From NCBI GenBank assembly GCA_029266635.1, contig JAQSWM010000008.1, positions 214,471 through 278,470 of the forward strand: DNA of 64,000 bases. The letters are read 5' to 3'. A program made the position numbers and the translations under genes. The notes beneath the pieces were generated by a model. It saw only the letters and a list, made by a program, of their open reading frames with translations. It ran no database searches and was not told the origin of the DNA. The stretch comes from Sphingobacteriaceae bacterium (GTDB taxonomy: Bacteria; Bacteroidota; Bacteroidia; Sphingobacteriales; Sphingobacteriaceae). This document shows positions 44,607-52,714 of the stretch, piece by piece (the stretch's first letter is position 1; every line of letters begins with the position of its first letter).

Positions 44607-45281
44607 ATGAGCACAACCATAGAAAAGCTGCAAGACGCTGAGGCTAAAGCACTCGACTTATTTGCAGCAATCGAAACCAACAACATCATCCGGCCCGGCA
44701 AAGCTGAGAAACAGCTTAGCGATGAAGTATTTGAGCTGGCTTCTGACCTTTTCGGGATAAAGAAGTACTGGCATAAACGCCTTGTAAGAGCCGGGGCTAA
44801 CACCTTAAGGCCTTACCACGAGAACCCTCCCGAGCTCATCGTACAAGAAGACGACATCTTGTTTTTTGATTTCGGTCCGGTGTTCGAGGATTGGGAGGCA
44901 GATATCGGCAGGACTTACGTGGTTGGCAATGATCCTATAAAGCACAAGCTAAAGAACGATGTTGAAAGCGCCTGGCACGAAGCCAAAGACTGGTTCAGCA
45001 AACAAAGCAAAGTTACCGGAGCTGAATTCTATCAATATATAATGGAGCTTACAAGAAAGTATGGCTGGGCTTTCGGCGGCAACATGGCGGGACATCTGAT
45101 TGGAAACTTCCCGCACGAGAAATTAGAAAAGGGAAATTACGGCTTGTATGTACATCCGGAAAACCACAACGATATGTTCCTTCCCGATGCCAACGGGAAC
45201 CCGCGGCACTGGATCCTGGAGATACACTTCGTTGACAGAGAGAAACAGATCGGTGGGTTCTATGAACAGTTACTGGCATAA
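44607..45281 (+). CDS. M24 family metallopeptidase
   Basis: 224 residues with a creatinase/aminopeptidase-P pita-bread fold. Metal ligands can be seen in FDFGPVFEDW (Asp), DIGRTYV (Asp), GHLIGNFPHE (His), ILEIHFVDRE (Glu) and the final QIGGFYEQLL (Glu). There is no N-terminal non-catalytic domain, so it is a short form. It probably cleaves Xaa-Pro or a related peptide or amidine; substrate unknown. It follows the GlxA-type regulator by 13 bases, suggesting joint transcription. Confidence 0.9.
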   Translation: MSTTIEKLQDAEAKALDLFAAIETNNIIRPGKAEKQLSDEVFELASDLFGIKKYWHKRLVRAGANTLRPYHENPPELIVQEDDILFFDFGPVFEDWEADIGRTYVVGNDPIKHKLKNDVESAWHEAKDWFSKQSKVTGAEFYQYIMELTRKYGWAFGGNMAGHLIGNFPHEKLEKGNYGLYVHPENHNDMFLPDANGNPRHWILEIHFVDREKQIGGFYEQLLA

Positions 45282-45329
45282 CCTGCACATCCACTCCTAA
45301 CCGCAGCCTTCCGATAATTATCAAATAAA

Positions 45330-45365
45330 TTTGCGAAACCAAATAGTTGCATATATATTTGCAAC
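45330..45365 (+). promoter_or_regulatory. Consensus promoter with overlapping operator for the arsR-like gene
   Basis: TTTG (45330-45333), 20-base spacer, TATATTTG (45354-45361): an exact Bacteroidetes promoter. An inverted repeat GTTGCA (45346-45351) / TGCAAC (45360-45365), extendable to 9-bp arms with one mismatch, overlaps the -7 box. This is a likely autorepression site for the ArsR-type protein encoded 19 bases downstream. Confidence 0.8.
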
Positions 45366-45383
45366 CAATCAGTTTCACAAACT

Positions 45384-45713
45384 ATGAGGCGAGACATTTT
45401 TCAGGCAATAGCCGACCCCACCCGGCGGGCGATCATTTCGCTCATCGCTTTACAGGCCATGACACCCAACGCCATCGCCGACAACTTCCACACCACCCGC
45501 CAAGCTGTGTCAAAGCACCTTCGCATACTTACAGAGTGCGAACTGGTTAAACAGGAGCAGCAAGGCAGGGAGATCTATTACTCACTTGAACTTGAAAAAA
45601 TGAAAGAGATTGACAAATGGATTGAACAATTCAGAAGGATTTGGGAAACCCGCTTCAATCAGCTTGACGACTTATTATCAACACTTAAAAAACAGAAGAA
45701 AGATGAAAACTAA
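45384..45713 (+). CDS. ArsR-family winged-helix repressor
   Basis: 109 residues: [19 protein letters not shown], then [25 protein letters not shown] (helix-turn-helix) and the wing region [19 protein letters not shown]. No CxC metal-binding motif is present, so it belongs to the non-metal SRPBCC-linked ArsR group. The stop overlaps the following SRPBCC gene start by 11 bases, a common autoregulated pair. The promoter carries a matching palindrome. Confidence 0.94.
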   Translation: MRRDIFQAIADPTRRAIISLIALQAMTPNAIADNFHTTRQAVSKHLRILTECELVKQEQQGREIYYSLELEKMKEIDKWIEQFRRIWETRFNQLDDLLSTLKKQKKDEN

Positions 45714-46221
45714 CCTGTTATTCGACTTCATCGTCGACAAACCGTCCAAAACAGTATTTGTAAACAAAGAATTCAACGCTGAGCTTCCGCTGGTGTGGGA
45801 TGCTTTCACCAAACAGGAAATCCTCGACCAGTGGTGGGCGCCAAAACCATGGCAGTCAAAAAGCAAATACATGAATTTTGAAGTGGGCGGCAAGCGTTTC
45901 TACGCCATGGTAGGGCCGGAAGGACAAGAGCATTGGTCGCTACAGGAATACACGTCCATTACTCCAAAAACAAACTTCAAATACCTGAACGCTTTCGCGG
46001 ATGAAAACGAAAACCCGAACCTTCCCGGCTCTAACTGGGACCTGAGCTTCAGCGAAGAAAACGGAACCACAACAGTGCGGATCGTTATTTTTAACGAATC
46101 TCTGGAACGCATGGAACAGCAGATTGAAATGGGCTTCCAGGGAGGCTTCACCATGACGCTGAATTACCTTGACGAATTGCTTGCAACCTTATCCCGCCCT
46201 GATCGCGACAGTGGTAAATAA
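45703..46221 (+). CDS. SRPBCC/AHSA1 protein paired with ArsR regulator
   Basis: 172 residues from ATG 45703, inside the end of the ArsR gene. [32 protein letters not shown] and [23 protein letters not shown] are the hallmark of the AHSA1 subfamily coded next to ArsR genes. The C terminus [17 protein letters not shown] completes the fold. Ligand unknown. It is translationally coupled to and presumably controlled by the upstream repressor. Confidence 0.92.
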   Translation: MKTNLLFDFIVDKPSKTVFVNKEFNAELPLVWDAFTKQEILDQWWAPKPWQSKSKYMNFEVGGKRFYAMVGPEGQEHWSLQEYTSITPKTNFKYLNAFADENENPNLPGSNWDLSFSEENGTTTVRIVIFNESLERMEQQIEMGFQGGFTMTLNYLDELLATLSRPDRDSGK

Positions 46222-46342
46222 AATCCCGGCTCGTATTCAGCCCCTAAGTTTGTCGCGTTTACCCCGCAGCAGGATCATGGCTGTTAGCGAGATTTGTTGT
46301 ACCAGCCAATCAGTTTATCAATTAAAACCAGGTAAAATTAAC

Positions 46343-46936
46343 ATGAGGAAAATAGTTGTTTTGTCCATGATATCCTTAGACGGGGTCATGCAGGCTCCGG
46401 GTGGTCCGGAAGAGGATACATCAGGAGGTTTTGAGTACGGAGGCTGGGTTGCGCCTTACGGGGATGAAGCTTCGGGCGAGGTTATGCAGCGGCTGATGGA
46501 ACCTGCAGATCTTCTTCTGGGCAGGAAAACATTCGACATCTGGGAAAGCTACTGGCCGCAACATGCGGAGGGCTGGCCGGGCATCAATGAGGTGACCAAA
46601 TATGTATTTTCCACCACCAGGAAAATCTCAGACTGGCAAAACTCAGTTTTCTTCAACAGCATTGAAGAGATCCGGGCGCTGAAAAACTCCCAGGGCTCCG
46701 ACCTACAGGTATGGGGCAGCAGCGAGCTTATCCAGCTCTTGCTGAAGAATGACCTGGTTGACGAGCTCTGGCTCATGATCCACCCGCTCACCCTTGGCAA
46801 AGGCAAAAGGCTGTTTACCGATGGCCCCATCCCTGCGGCATTTACACTAGCGGAAAGCGTAACAACATCAACCGGAGTTATATTAGCGAATTACCGGCGG
46901 GCAGGCGAAGTGAAAACCGGAAACCTCGGTGCTTAA
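46343..46936 (+). CDS. Dihydrofolate reductase-like (RibD C-terminal) protein 1
   Basis: 197 residues from ATG 46343. VVLSMISLDGVMQAPGGPEEDTSGGF at the N terminus, LLLGRKTFDIWESYWP, TKYVFSTT, LQVWGSSELIQLLLKNDLVDELWLMIHPLTLGKGKRLF and the closing strand match the stand-alone RibD_C/YwjB-type DHFR-fold family, distinct from true FolA. Probably a NADPH-dependent reductase of unknown substrate. It stands 11 bases upstream of a second, distinct family member. Confidence 0.9.
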   Translation: MRKIVVLSMISLDGVMQAPGGPEEDTSGGFEYGGWVAPYGDEASGEVMQRLMEPADLLLGRKTFDIWESYWPQHAEGWPGINEVTKYVFSTTRKISDWQNSVFFNSIEEIRALKNSQGSDLQVWGSSELIQLLLKNDLVDELWLMIHPLTLGKGKRLFTDGPIPAAFTLAESVTTSTGVILANYRRAGEVKTGNLGA

Positions 46937-46947
46937 AAAGAAATAAA

Positions 46948-47499
46948 GTGAGCAAAGTAATCGGCGCAATCAACATGACCATTGACGGCAACTGCGACCA
47001 CCGGGCCGGCATTCCTGATGAAGAAATACATCAGCATTATGAGGAGCTGATACGCGGCGCAGAAGCCATTTTGTATGGGAGGATCACCTATCAGCTGATG
47101 GAATTCTGGCGGGAGATTGTGAGGAAACCAACAGGCGAAAAGGCAATGGACGATTTCGCGATAGCAATGGACAACATTCCAAAACTGGTGTTCTCCAACA
47201 CGCTCACGGAGGTGGATTGGGAATCTGCGAGGCTTGCGAGCAGGGGAATTGAAGAAGAGTTGTCGGAACTGAAACAACAATCAGCAAAAGACATTCTGGT
47301 TGGCAGCCGAAGTTTGATCATAGGCTTAATGGAACTCGGCTTAATTGACGAATTGCAGTTGTGCATTCACCCGGTGGTGGATGGTCCCGGGCTGCCGCTC
47401 TTCCAAAACCTGAACAAGCGGACTGTCTTTAAGCTGGCAGGCACAAAAGTTTTTGGCGGAGGAGCTGTAGTGCACTACTATCAGCCCGAGAAAGGGTGA
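46948..47499 (+). CDS. Dihydrofolate reductase-like (RibD C-terminal) protein 2
   Basis: 183 residues from a GTG at 46948 (ATG at 46975 is an alternative that would remove the first strand). The DHFR-fold pattern IGAINMTIDGNCDHR, ILYGRITYQLMEFW, LVFSNTL, KDILVGSRSLIIGLMELGLIDELQLCIHPVVDGPGLPLF is clear. It shares fold but little sequence with its upstream neighbour. It is likely an oxidoreductase of unknown substrate. The 11-base spacing indicates co-transcription. Confidence 0.88.
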   Translation: MSKVIGAINMTIDGNCDHRAGIPDEEIHQHYEELIRGAEAILYGRITYQLMEFWREIVRKPTGEKAMDDFAIAMDNIPKLVFSNTLTEVDWESARLASRGIEEELSELKQQSAKDILVGSRSLIIGLMELGLIDELQLCIHPVVDGPGLPLFQNLNKRTVFKLAGTKVFGGGAVVHYYQPEKG

Positions 47500-47537
47500 A
47501 AGATGGTTGCTGAGAAATATCCGAAAGGAAATTAAAC

Positions 47538-47545
47538 TAAATTTG
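47538..47545 (+). promoter_or_regulatory. -7 promoter box (TAAATTTG) for the DinB gene
   Basis: Exact TAnnTTTG, 43 bases upstream of the DinB-family ATG. No exact -33 partner is visible. Confidence 0.5.
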
Positions 47546-47588
47546 GGCTTAACCGAACCACAATAAACAAACGCAAAACTGACATACT

Positions 47589-48080
47589 ATGCTTAGCCAA
47601 GCTATCATTGCAGAATTAAAACAAGAAGCTGCATCTACCAAAAAGCTTCTCGAAAAAGTTCCTGAAGGCAAGTTCGACTGGAAACCACACGCAAAATCAA
47701 TGACGCTGGGCCGCCTTGCCTCGCACGTTGCTGAATTGCCCGATTTTTTAAATGGTGTTTTAATGATAGACGATTTCGACTTCACCAAAGGCCATTATAA
47801 AGCTTCGATCGCCAACAATCCGCCAGAGCTCATGCAGATTTTTCAGGAGAAACTGGATGCTGTTGTGCAAACACTGGAAAATACAAGCGAGGAAAAAATG
47901 CAGGCTATGTTTACCCTGCGCAGCGGCGAACATGTAATTGCTACGCTTCCGCGGATTGTGGCTGTGCGCTCAATGGGCATGAACCACCTCATTCATCATC
48001 GCGGACAGCTGTCGGTTTACCTGCGTTTGCTTGATATTCCGATTCCCGGAATGTACGGGCCGAGTGCAGATGAAATGTAA
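47589..48080 (+). CDS. DinB-family (four-helix metal-binding) protein
   Basis: 163 residues. The DinB/YfiT pattern has three metal-binding His: one in LGRLASHVAEL (~47) and the pair in MNHLIHHRGQLSVYLRLL. WKPHAKSMTLG precedes the first. Such proteins are four-helix bundles, often acting as thiol-dependent transferases; substrate unknown. It is the first gene of a short unit with a VOC and an EthD-like protein. Confidence 0.9.
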   Translation: MLSQAIIAELKQEAASTKKLLEKVPEGKFDWKPHAKSMTLGRLASHVAELPDFLNGVLMIDDFDFTKGHYKASIANNPPELMQIFQEKLDAVVQTLENTSEEKMQAMFTLRSGEHVIATLPRIVAVRSMGMNHLIHHRGQLSVYLRLLDIPIPGMYGPSADEM

Positions 48081-48106
48081 ACAGGCAAAAGCCAAAAATC
48101 AGAATT

Positions 48107-48508
48107 ATGGATTCATTGAAGCTTGATATCTATTTGAATTATCCGGGCCACTGCGAGGAGGCCTTTAAGTTTTACGAGCAGCATCTTGGCGGAAAGATCA
48201 CGATGATGAGCGCTCATCAGCAGCCCCCTCCACATTTCCCAAAGGAGTGGAAGAACCCGATCCTTCATGCACGAATGGACCTTGGCGGCACTACGGTAAT
48301 GGGCGCCGATGTTGCAGGTGCCGAGCCCATGCGCAGCGCCTACTTAACGCTTAGGCTGGATTCGCCGGAGAAAGCTGAGGAAATTTACGAATTGCTTTCC
48401 GCCGAAGGACAGGTTTTCATCAAGATAGAGAAGAACTTTTTCGCCAACCGATTTGCAATGCTGCGGGATAAGTTCGGCACTTCGTGGATGATCCTGAATG
48501 AGATTTAA
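48107..48508 (+). CDS. PhnB-like VOC protein
   Basis: 133 residues: DIYLNYPGHCEEAFKFYEQHLGGKITMM, PKEWKNPILHARMDLGGTTVMGADV, LRLDSPEKAEEIYELLSAEGQVFIKIEKNFFANRFAMLRDKFGTSWMIL. This is the PhnB/DUF1428-like branch of the VOC superfamily. The EthD-like gene starts 28 bases after its stop. Biochemical role unknown. Confidence 0.88.
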   Translation: MDSLKLDIYLNYPGHCEEAFKFYEQHLGGKITMMSAHQQPPPHFPKEWKNPILHARMDLGGTTVMGADVAGAEPMRSAYLTLRLDSPEKAEEIYELLSAEGQVFIKIEKNFFANRFAMLRDKFGTSWMILNEI

Positions 48509-48536
48509 ACATCCCGGAAACCAGCAGAGGACTGTT

Positions 48537-48851
48537 ATGGCACGAATGATCGCGATTTACAAAACCCCAAAAGACCCGGCAGCTTTCGACAAGCACTATT
48601 TTGAGGTACATATTCCGCTCGCTAAGAAACTCCCCGGATTGATCAAATATGATGTCGGCAGGAGCCCGATCATCTCCCCCACTGGGCACTCAGACACCTA
48701 TTGCATTGGCACCTTACATTTCGAGAGCATGGATGCCATCAAAATCGCGTTTGCTTCGCCCGAGGGGCAGGACTGTGCCGCTGACAGGCGGATACTGGCA
48801 CCTAATGATGGGGATGTACAGATTTACCTGTTTGATACGGTAGATGTTTAG
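48537..48851 (+). CDS. EthD-family protein
   Basis: 104 residues from ATG 48537: IAIYKTPKDPAAFDKHYFEVHIPLAKKLPGL is diagnostic of the EthD dimeric ferredoxin-like fold. A CIGTLHFESMDAIKIAFASPEGQ follows. EthD-like proteins assist oxidation or degradation of small organic molecules; the specific role is unknown. It is preceded closely by the PhnB-like gene. Confidence 0.88.
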   Translation: MARMIAIYKTPKDPAAFDKHYFEVHIPLAKKLPGLIKYDVGRSPIISPTGHSDTYCIGTLHFESMDAIKIAFASPEGQDCAADRRILAPNDGDVQIYLFDTVDV

Positions 48852-48908
48852 TAAAAACATCAAAATGGCTATCTTAGAGTCCGACAGCGTATCCTTGTTA
48901 GCTGTGCC

Positions 48909-49388
48909 ATGACAAACAACAAGAACTTTCTGCAAAGGAACCGGGCAACCATAACTTACAGCATCAGCCTGGCATTCCTGCTGTTCTTCCTCAAATGGCT
49001 TGAACTTCGCTTCATCATTTTCACCAACTCCTTTGAAGTTTATGCAGGGCTTATTGCGGTTCTTTTTACAGGTTTGGGAATTTGGCTGGCACTAAAGCTT
49101 TCCGAGCCTAAAGTAGAAACGCGTGTAGTGGAGAAGGAAGTGTATGTGGCAAAGGGTGAGAACTTCGTCCGCAACAACTCCCTCATTTCGCAACTGGATA
49201 TTAGTAAACGTGAACTGGAAATCCTTAACCTGATGGCGCAGGGCCACAGCAACGAAGAGATAGCATCCGAAATATTCGTTTCTTTAAGCACGGTAAAAAC
49301 ACATAACCAGAATCTTTTTGCCAAATTAGACGTGAAAAGGCGCACACAGGCCATTGAAAAGGCAAAGCGCCTGAGCCTTATTCCTTAA
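48909..49388 (+). CDS. Membrane-anchored LuxR-type transcriptional regulator
   Basis: 159 residues: two hydrophobic helices (~15-33 and ~45-62) and a short coiled linker (VETRVVEKEVYVAKG), followed by a C-terminal GerE/LuxR HTH (ISKRELEILNLMAQGHSNEEIASEIFVSLSTVKTHNQNLFAKLDVKRRTQAIEKAKRL). There is no receiver domain. Membrane tethering of a LuxR HTH is seen in some Bacteroidetes regulators. It lies 89 bases upstream of the DUF4199 gene and may regulate it. Confidence 0.88.
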   Translation: MTNNKNFLQRNRATITYSISLAFLLFFLKWLELRFIIFTNSFEVYAGLIAVLFTGLGIWLALKLSEPKVETRVVEKEVYVAKGENFVRNNSLISQLDISKRELEILNLMAQGHSNEEIASEIFVSLSTVKTHNQNLFAKLDVKRRTQAIEKAKRLSLIP

Positions 49389-49476
49389 ATCGGCGGTACA
49401 GAACAAAAAAATGACCGAAAGTATGAGTGGGAAAATCGGGCGAAACCCACCTTTGCGACAACAAGGGGATTAAAAC

Positions 49477-50028
49477 ATGAAAAAGAACATCATCATCTAC
49501 GGGCTTATTGCTGGCGCCGTGGTATCTGTATTAATGTTGTCGAGCGTAAATTACCTGAGCCACTGCGAGGGCAACGTTGACTATAACACCAGCATGCTCA
49601 TTGGGTATGCGTCCATGCTCATCGCCTTTTCGCTGGTATTTGTGGGGATCAAAAATTATCGGGATAAATACAACGGCGGGTTTATCAGCTTTGGCAAAGC
49701 CTTCAGCATCGGGATCGTGATTGTGCTGATCGCCTCTACAATCTACGTGTTAGCCTGGCTGATCGACTACTTCTTTTTCATTCCAGATTTTATGGATAAA
49801 TACGCCTCTCACATGCTTTCTGAACTAAAAGCAAGTGGAGCAAGTGCAGCAGAAATCGAAAAACAAACAACAGAAATGGCCAACTTTGGCAGGATGTATC
49901 AAAACCCATTCTTTAATGCACTAATGACCTATGCAGAGATTTTACCGGTGGGATTGATCGTGACGCTCATCAGTTCATTGATTTTAAAGAGAAAAGAAGC
50001 AAGTATTAATTACAGCACAGAGCTATGA
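49477..50028 (+). CDS. DUF4199 membrane protein
   Basis: 183 residues with four TM helices (~5-25, ~38-55, ~78-100, ~145-165) and the DUF4199 pattern GLIAGAVVSVLMLSS, GYASMLIAFSLVFVGIKNYRDKYNGGFISFGKAFSIG and NALMTYAEILPVGLIVTLISSLILKR. Bacteroidetes-specific inner-membrane family of unknown function. Its stop overlaps the following VOC gene start (ATGA). Confidence 0.9.
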   Translation: MKKNIIIYGLIAGAVVSVLMLSSVNYLSHCEGNVDYNTSMLIGYASMLIAFSLVFVGIKNYRDKYNGGFISFGKAFSIGIVIVLIASTIYVLAWLIDYFFFIPDFMDKYASHMLSELKASGASAAEIEKQTTEMANFGRMYQNPFFNALMTYAEILPVGLIVTLISSLILKRKEASINYSTEL

Positions 50029-50405
50029 AGAAAGTAACAGGTATCGGCGGGATACTTTTTAAATGTAAAGACCCGAAGAATATGAAAGACTGGTATCAGA
50101 AGAACCTCGGTTTAGATACCAACGATTACGGGGCTACTTTTGAGTGGTACGAAGGCCACGATAACACCAAAAAAGCCCAGACACAATGGAGCCCTTTTTC
50201 GGAAACCACCAAATACTTTGAGCCTTCCACAAACAACTTTATGATCAACTATCGGGTTGAAAACCTGGAAGCGCTCGTTGAAGAATTAAAAAAAGAGGGC
50301 GTAACCATTGTGGATGAAATTGTGGCTTACGATTTTGGCAAGTTCGTTCACATCATGGATCCGGAAGGGAACAAGGTTGAGCTGTGGGAACCTACCGATT
50401 CTTAA
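50025..50405 (+). CDS. VOC-family glyoxalase-like protein
   Basis: 126 residues: GIGGILFKCKDPKNMKDWYQKNLGLDT with a following FEWYEG, NFMINYRVENLEALVEELKKEGVTIVDEI and FGKFVHIMDPEGNKVELWEP, a standard VOC/glyoxalase half-fold pair. The metal site is only partly conserved (His/Glu near the end). It overlaps both the DUF4199 gene (4 bases) and the cytochrome c gene (22 bases). Confidence 0.9.
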   Translation: MKKVTGIGGILFKCKDPKNMKDWYQKNLGLDTNDYGATFEWYEGHDNTKKAQTQWSPFSETTKYFEPSTNNFMINYRVENLEALVEELKKEGVTIVDEIVAYDFGKFVHIMDPEGNKVELWEPTDS

Positions 50406-50821
50406 TCAGTTGCGTTCTGCTAGCCACGTTCTCTCTGCATTCGTGTAACAGCAAGCCTGAACAGAAGAAACCTGTCGAAAAGAAAGACTACATCAGAGCC
50501 ATACCCGGCAAAAACGACAGCATACCTGCTGCAATTGTGAACAAAGGGCAGGTGCTTATTGCCTATTCCGATTGCTCTACCTGCCACAAGGATAACGAAA
50601 GAGCCGTGGGGCCGGCCTTCCACGATGTTGCCAAAAGGTACCCGGTGAGCAATGTCTATATCGAGATGCTTGCTCACAAGGTGATCATGGGCGGGAGCGG
50701 AAGCTGGGGTTACCCGAAAATGGCACCGCATCCAAAGCTCTCATTTGAAGATGCAAAGGCGATGGTGACTTATATTTTGTCGATGAAAGACACATCGCTG
50801 GTGTCAGGGAAGCATGATTAA
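50384..50821 (+). CDS. c-type cytochrome lipoprotein
   Basis: 145 residues from a GTG at 50384 overlapping the VOC gene. An N-terminal hydrophobic segment ends in lipobox LHSC, predicting an acylated Cys ~21. The mature part carries the haem motif CSTCH (~64-68) with NERAVGPAFHDVAKRY after it, and an axial Met in YPKMAPHPKLS. It is a small monohaem cytochrome for periplasmic electron transfer. Partner oxidase or dehydrogenase not adjacent. Confidence 0.87.
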   Translation: MGTYRFLISCVLLATFSLHSCNSKPEQKKPVEKKDYIRAIPGKNDSIPAAIVNKGQVLIAYSDCSTCHKDNERAVGPAFHDVAKRYPVSNVYIEMLAHKVIMGGSGSWGYPKMAPHPKLSFEDAKAMVTYILSMKDTSLVSGKHD

Positions 50822-50857
50822 CAGAATCCAATAGAAAGCTTGGTACATTTTTTCCTA

Positions 50858-50877
50858 AATTGCTTCATTAAGCAATT
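50858..50877 (+). repeat. Perfect inverted repeat just upstream of the dienelactone hydrolase gene
   Basis: AATTGCTT / AAGCAATT arms around a CATT loop, five bases before the ATG at 50883 and shortly after a TACATTTT promoter-like box at 50844-50851. It is either an operator or a hairpin at the start of the mRNA. Confidence 0.55.
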
Positions 50878-50882
50878 GCAGT

Positions 50883-51734
50883 ATGGACCAGCGCATCATC
50901 AATCTCTTCGACGAATACACACACAAGCCTCTAACCCGTCAGGATTTCCTGAGCAGATTAGCTAAGCTCACCGGCAGCACGGCTCTTGCGATGGCTGTTT
51001 TGCCCATGCTTGAAGGCGGATACGCAAGTGCCCAAACCGTAAGCGAAGACGGATTAGATATTGAAAATGTGAGCTGGCAGGGCGATGGCACCGAGATGAA
51101 AGGCTACCTCGCACGCCCGAAATCAAAAGACAAGCTGGGAAGTGTGCTGGTGATCCACGAAAACCGCGGGCTTACCCCGCACATCAAAGACATCGCACGC
51201 CGGGTGGCAAAAGCCGGTTACATGGCTCTGGCAGCCGACGCCCTCTCCCCTTTCGGTGGCACGCCTGCCAACGAAGATGAAGCTCGTGGGCTTTTCGCGA
51301 AGCTGGATCCTGTTAAAAACCTCAACAACTTCCTGAAGGGACTTGATTATCTGAAGTCACGCCCCGACAGCAATGGCAAAACAGGCGCAGTTGGCTTTTG
51401 CTGGGGCGGAGGAATGGTCAACCAGTTGGCAGTGAACGATGCTACGCTGGATGCAGCGGTTGCTTACTACGGCTCTCAGCCAAAAGCTGAAGATGTGCCG
51501 AAGATCAAGGCTTCTCTGATGTTGCATTATGCGAGCTTAGACCAGCGCATCAATGCCGGCATTCCCGCGTATGAAGCCGCACTAAAAGCTGCTGGCACCA
51601 AATACGAACTTTTTGTTTATGAAGGCGTGAACCATGCGTTCAACAACGACACATCGCCCGAGCGCTACAACGAAGCCGCAGCAAAACTCGCCTGGGAAAG
51701 GACTTTGAGGTTGTTTAAGGAGAAGCTGAGTTAA
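50883..51734 (+). CDS. Dienelactone hydrolase-family protein with Tat-like N terminus
   Basis: 283 residues. Residues 1-50 show LTRQDFLSRLAKLTG and a hydrophobic stretch ending ASAQT, resembling an anchored or exported DLH group. The DLH domain has VIHENRGLTPHIKDIARRVAKAGYMALAADALSPFGG, the nucleophile GFCWGGGM (Cys), and NHAFNND (His); the acid Asp lies in SLDQR. Likely acts on lactones or esters outside the cytoplasm. ATG 50883 follows a perfect palindrome. Confidence 0.9.
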   Translation: MDQRIINLFDEYTHKPLTRQDFLSRLAKLTGSTALAMAVLPMLEGGYASAQTVSEDGLDIENVSWQGDGTEMKGYLARPKSKDKLGSVLVIHENRGLTPHIKDIARRVAKAGYMALAADALSPFGGTPANEDEARGLFAKLDPVKNLNNFLKGLDYLKSRPDSNGKTGAVGFCWGGGMVNQLAVNDATLDAAVAYYGSQPKAEDVPKIKASLMLHYASLDQRINAGIPAYEAALKAAGTKYELFVYEGVNHAFNNDTSPERYNEAAAKLAWERTLRLFKEKLS

Positions 51735-51943
51735 AGTTTAAATCCTTCCAAATGCTTAGACAGGTGCTGTAATTGTAGGCACCAAACTACTATTCACGGG
51801 AGTTATCCACCTCAAATAAATAACATGCCATAAGATCCCTTTCCCGGGCGCCAACTTATTTATATCAATACGCGGATTAGGCTTTAGTTACTAAATTATC
51901 CTAAAAACAAAGCTCAAATCTATTTTGTAATTCATATAGGATT

Positions 51944-51958
51944 GCTAATAATATTAGC
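51944..51958 (+). promoter_or_regulatory. Palindromic operator candidate for the imuA-imuB-dnaE2 cassette
   Basis: GCTAATA-A-TATTAGC, perfect 7-bp arms with a 1-base centre, 26 bases before the imuA ATG. A CTATTTTG box lies at about 51920-51928. Position and symmetry fit a LexA/XRE-type repressor site controlling SOS mutagenesis. Confidence 0.6.
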
Positions 51959-51984
51959 ATAAATTTACTGCCCCAAGTCAGTGT

Positions 51985-52713
51985 ATGGAGAGCAAAAAAG
52001 ATATTGTAAGCCGTTTGCAAAAAGACATTTTGCGTTGGCAGGGCTTTAATCCGCCTCCCGCAGGAACAACTAAAGGCATTGGTTTAGGCTTATTGGAATC
52101 TGCATTTCCCAACGGTGTGTTCCCTACCGGCACTATTCACGAAATGATTTGTCCCACGCCGGAGCAAGCTGCAGCAACAGGCGGCTTCATGTCTGGAATA
52201 TTAGCAAGCTTAATGAACCAGGGCGGTGCTTGCATTTGGATCGGCATATATCGGAAGCTCTTCCCTCCTTCCCTGAAACACTTCAATGTACAGCCCGACA
52301 GGTTGATATTTATCGATGTGCAACGTGAAAAGGATGTGCTTTGGGCGATGGAGGAAGCCTTGAAATGCGAAGGATTAGCTGCTGTGATTGCTGAAGTGCG
52401 GGAAATCAGTTTCGCTCAATCCCGTCGCCTTCAATTAGCAGTTGAAAGCAGCAAAGTAACCGGTTTTCTGTTACGAAACGATCCGCGGAAGCTGGCTGCC
52501 AACACCTGTTCGGCACGCTGGCAAATAAGCCCCCTTCCAAGCGAACCGGAAGGTGGATTGCCCGGCATAGGCTTCCCACGCTGGCAGGCAGAACTCCTCC
52601 GGGTGCGGAATGGAAATCCCGGAATCTGGCAAATTGAATGGGCAAACGGGAAATTCATCCCGATTGAGGAAGAAGTGAGTGTCATCCAATTACCGCAACG
52701 AAAAGTTGGATAG
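51985..52713 (+). CDS. imuA: ImuA-type mutagenesis protein (RecA-like)
   Basis: 242 residues with a RecA-like core: ESAFPNGVFPTGTIHEMICPTPEQAAATGGFMSGIL (degenerate Walker A region), ACIWIGIYRKLFPPSLKHF, RLIFIDVQREKDVLWAMEEALKC, and VESSKVTGFLLRNDP. This is the ImuA/SulA-like partner of the error-prone polymerases ImuB and DnaE2 and is needed for damage-induced mutagenesis in bacteria lacking UmuDC. First gene of the cassette; imuB starts one base after its stop. Confidence 0.93.
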   Translation: MESKKDIVSRLQKDILRWQGFNPPPAGTTKGIGLGLLESAFPNGVFPTGTIHEMICPTPEQAAATGGFMSGILASLMNQGGACIWIGIYRKLFPPSLKHFNVQPDRLIFIDVQREKDVLWAMEEALKCEGLAAVIAEVREISFAQSRRLQLAVESSKVTGFLLRNDPRKLAANTCSARWQISPLPSEPEGGLPGIGFPRWQAELLRVRNGNPGIWQIEWANGKFIPIEEEVSVIQLPQRKVG

Positions 52714-52714
52714 T

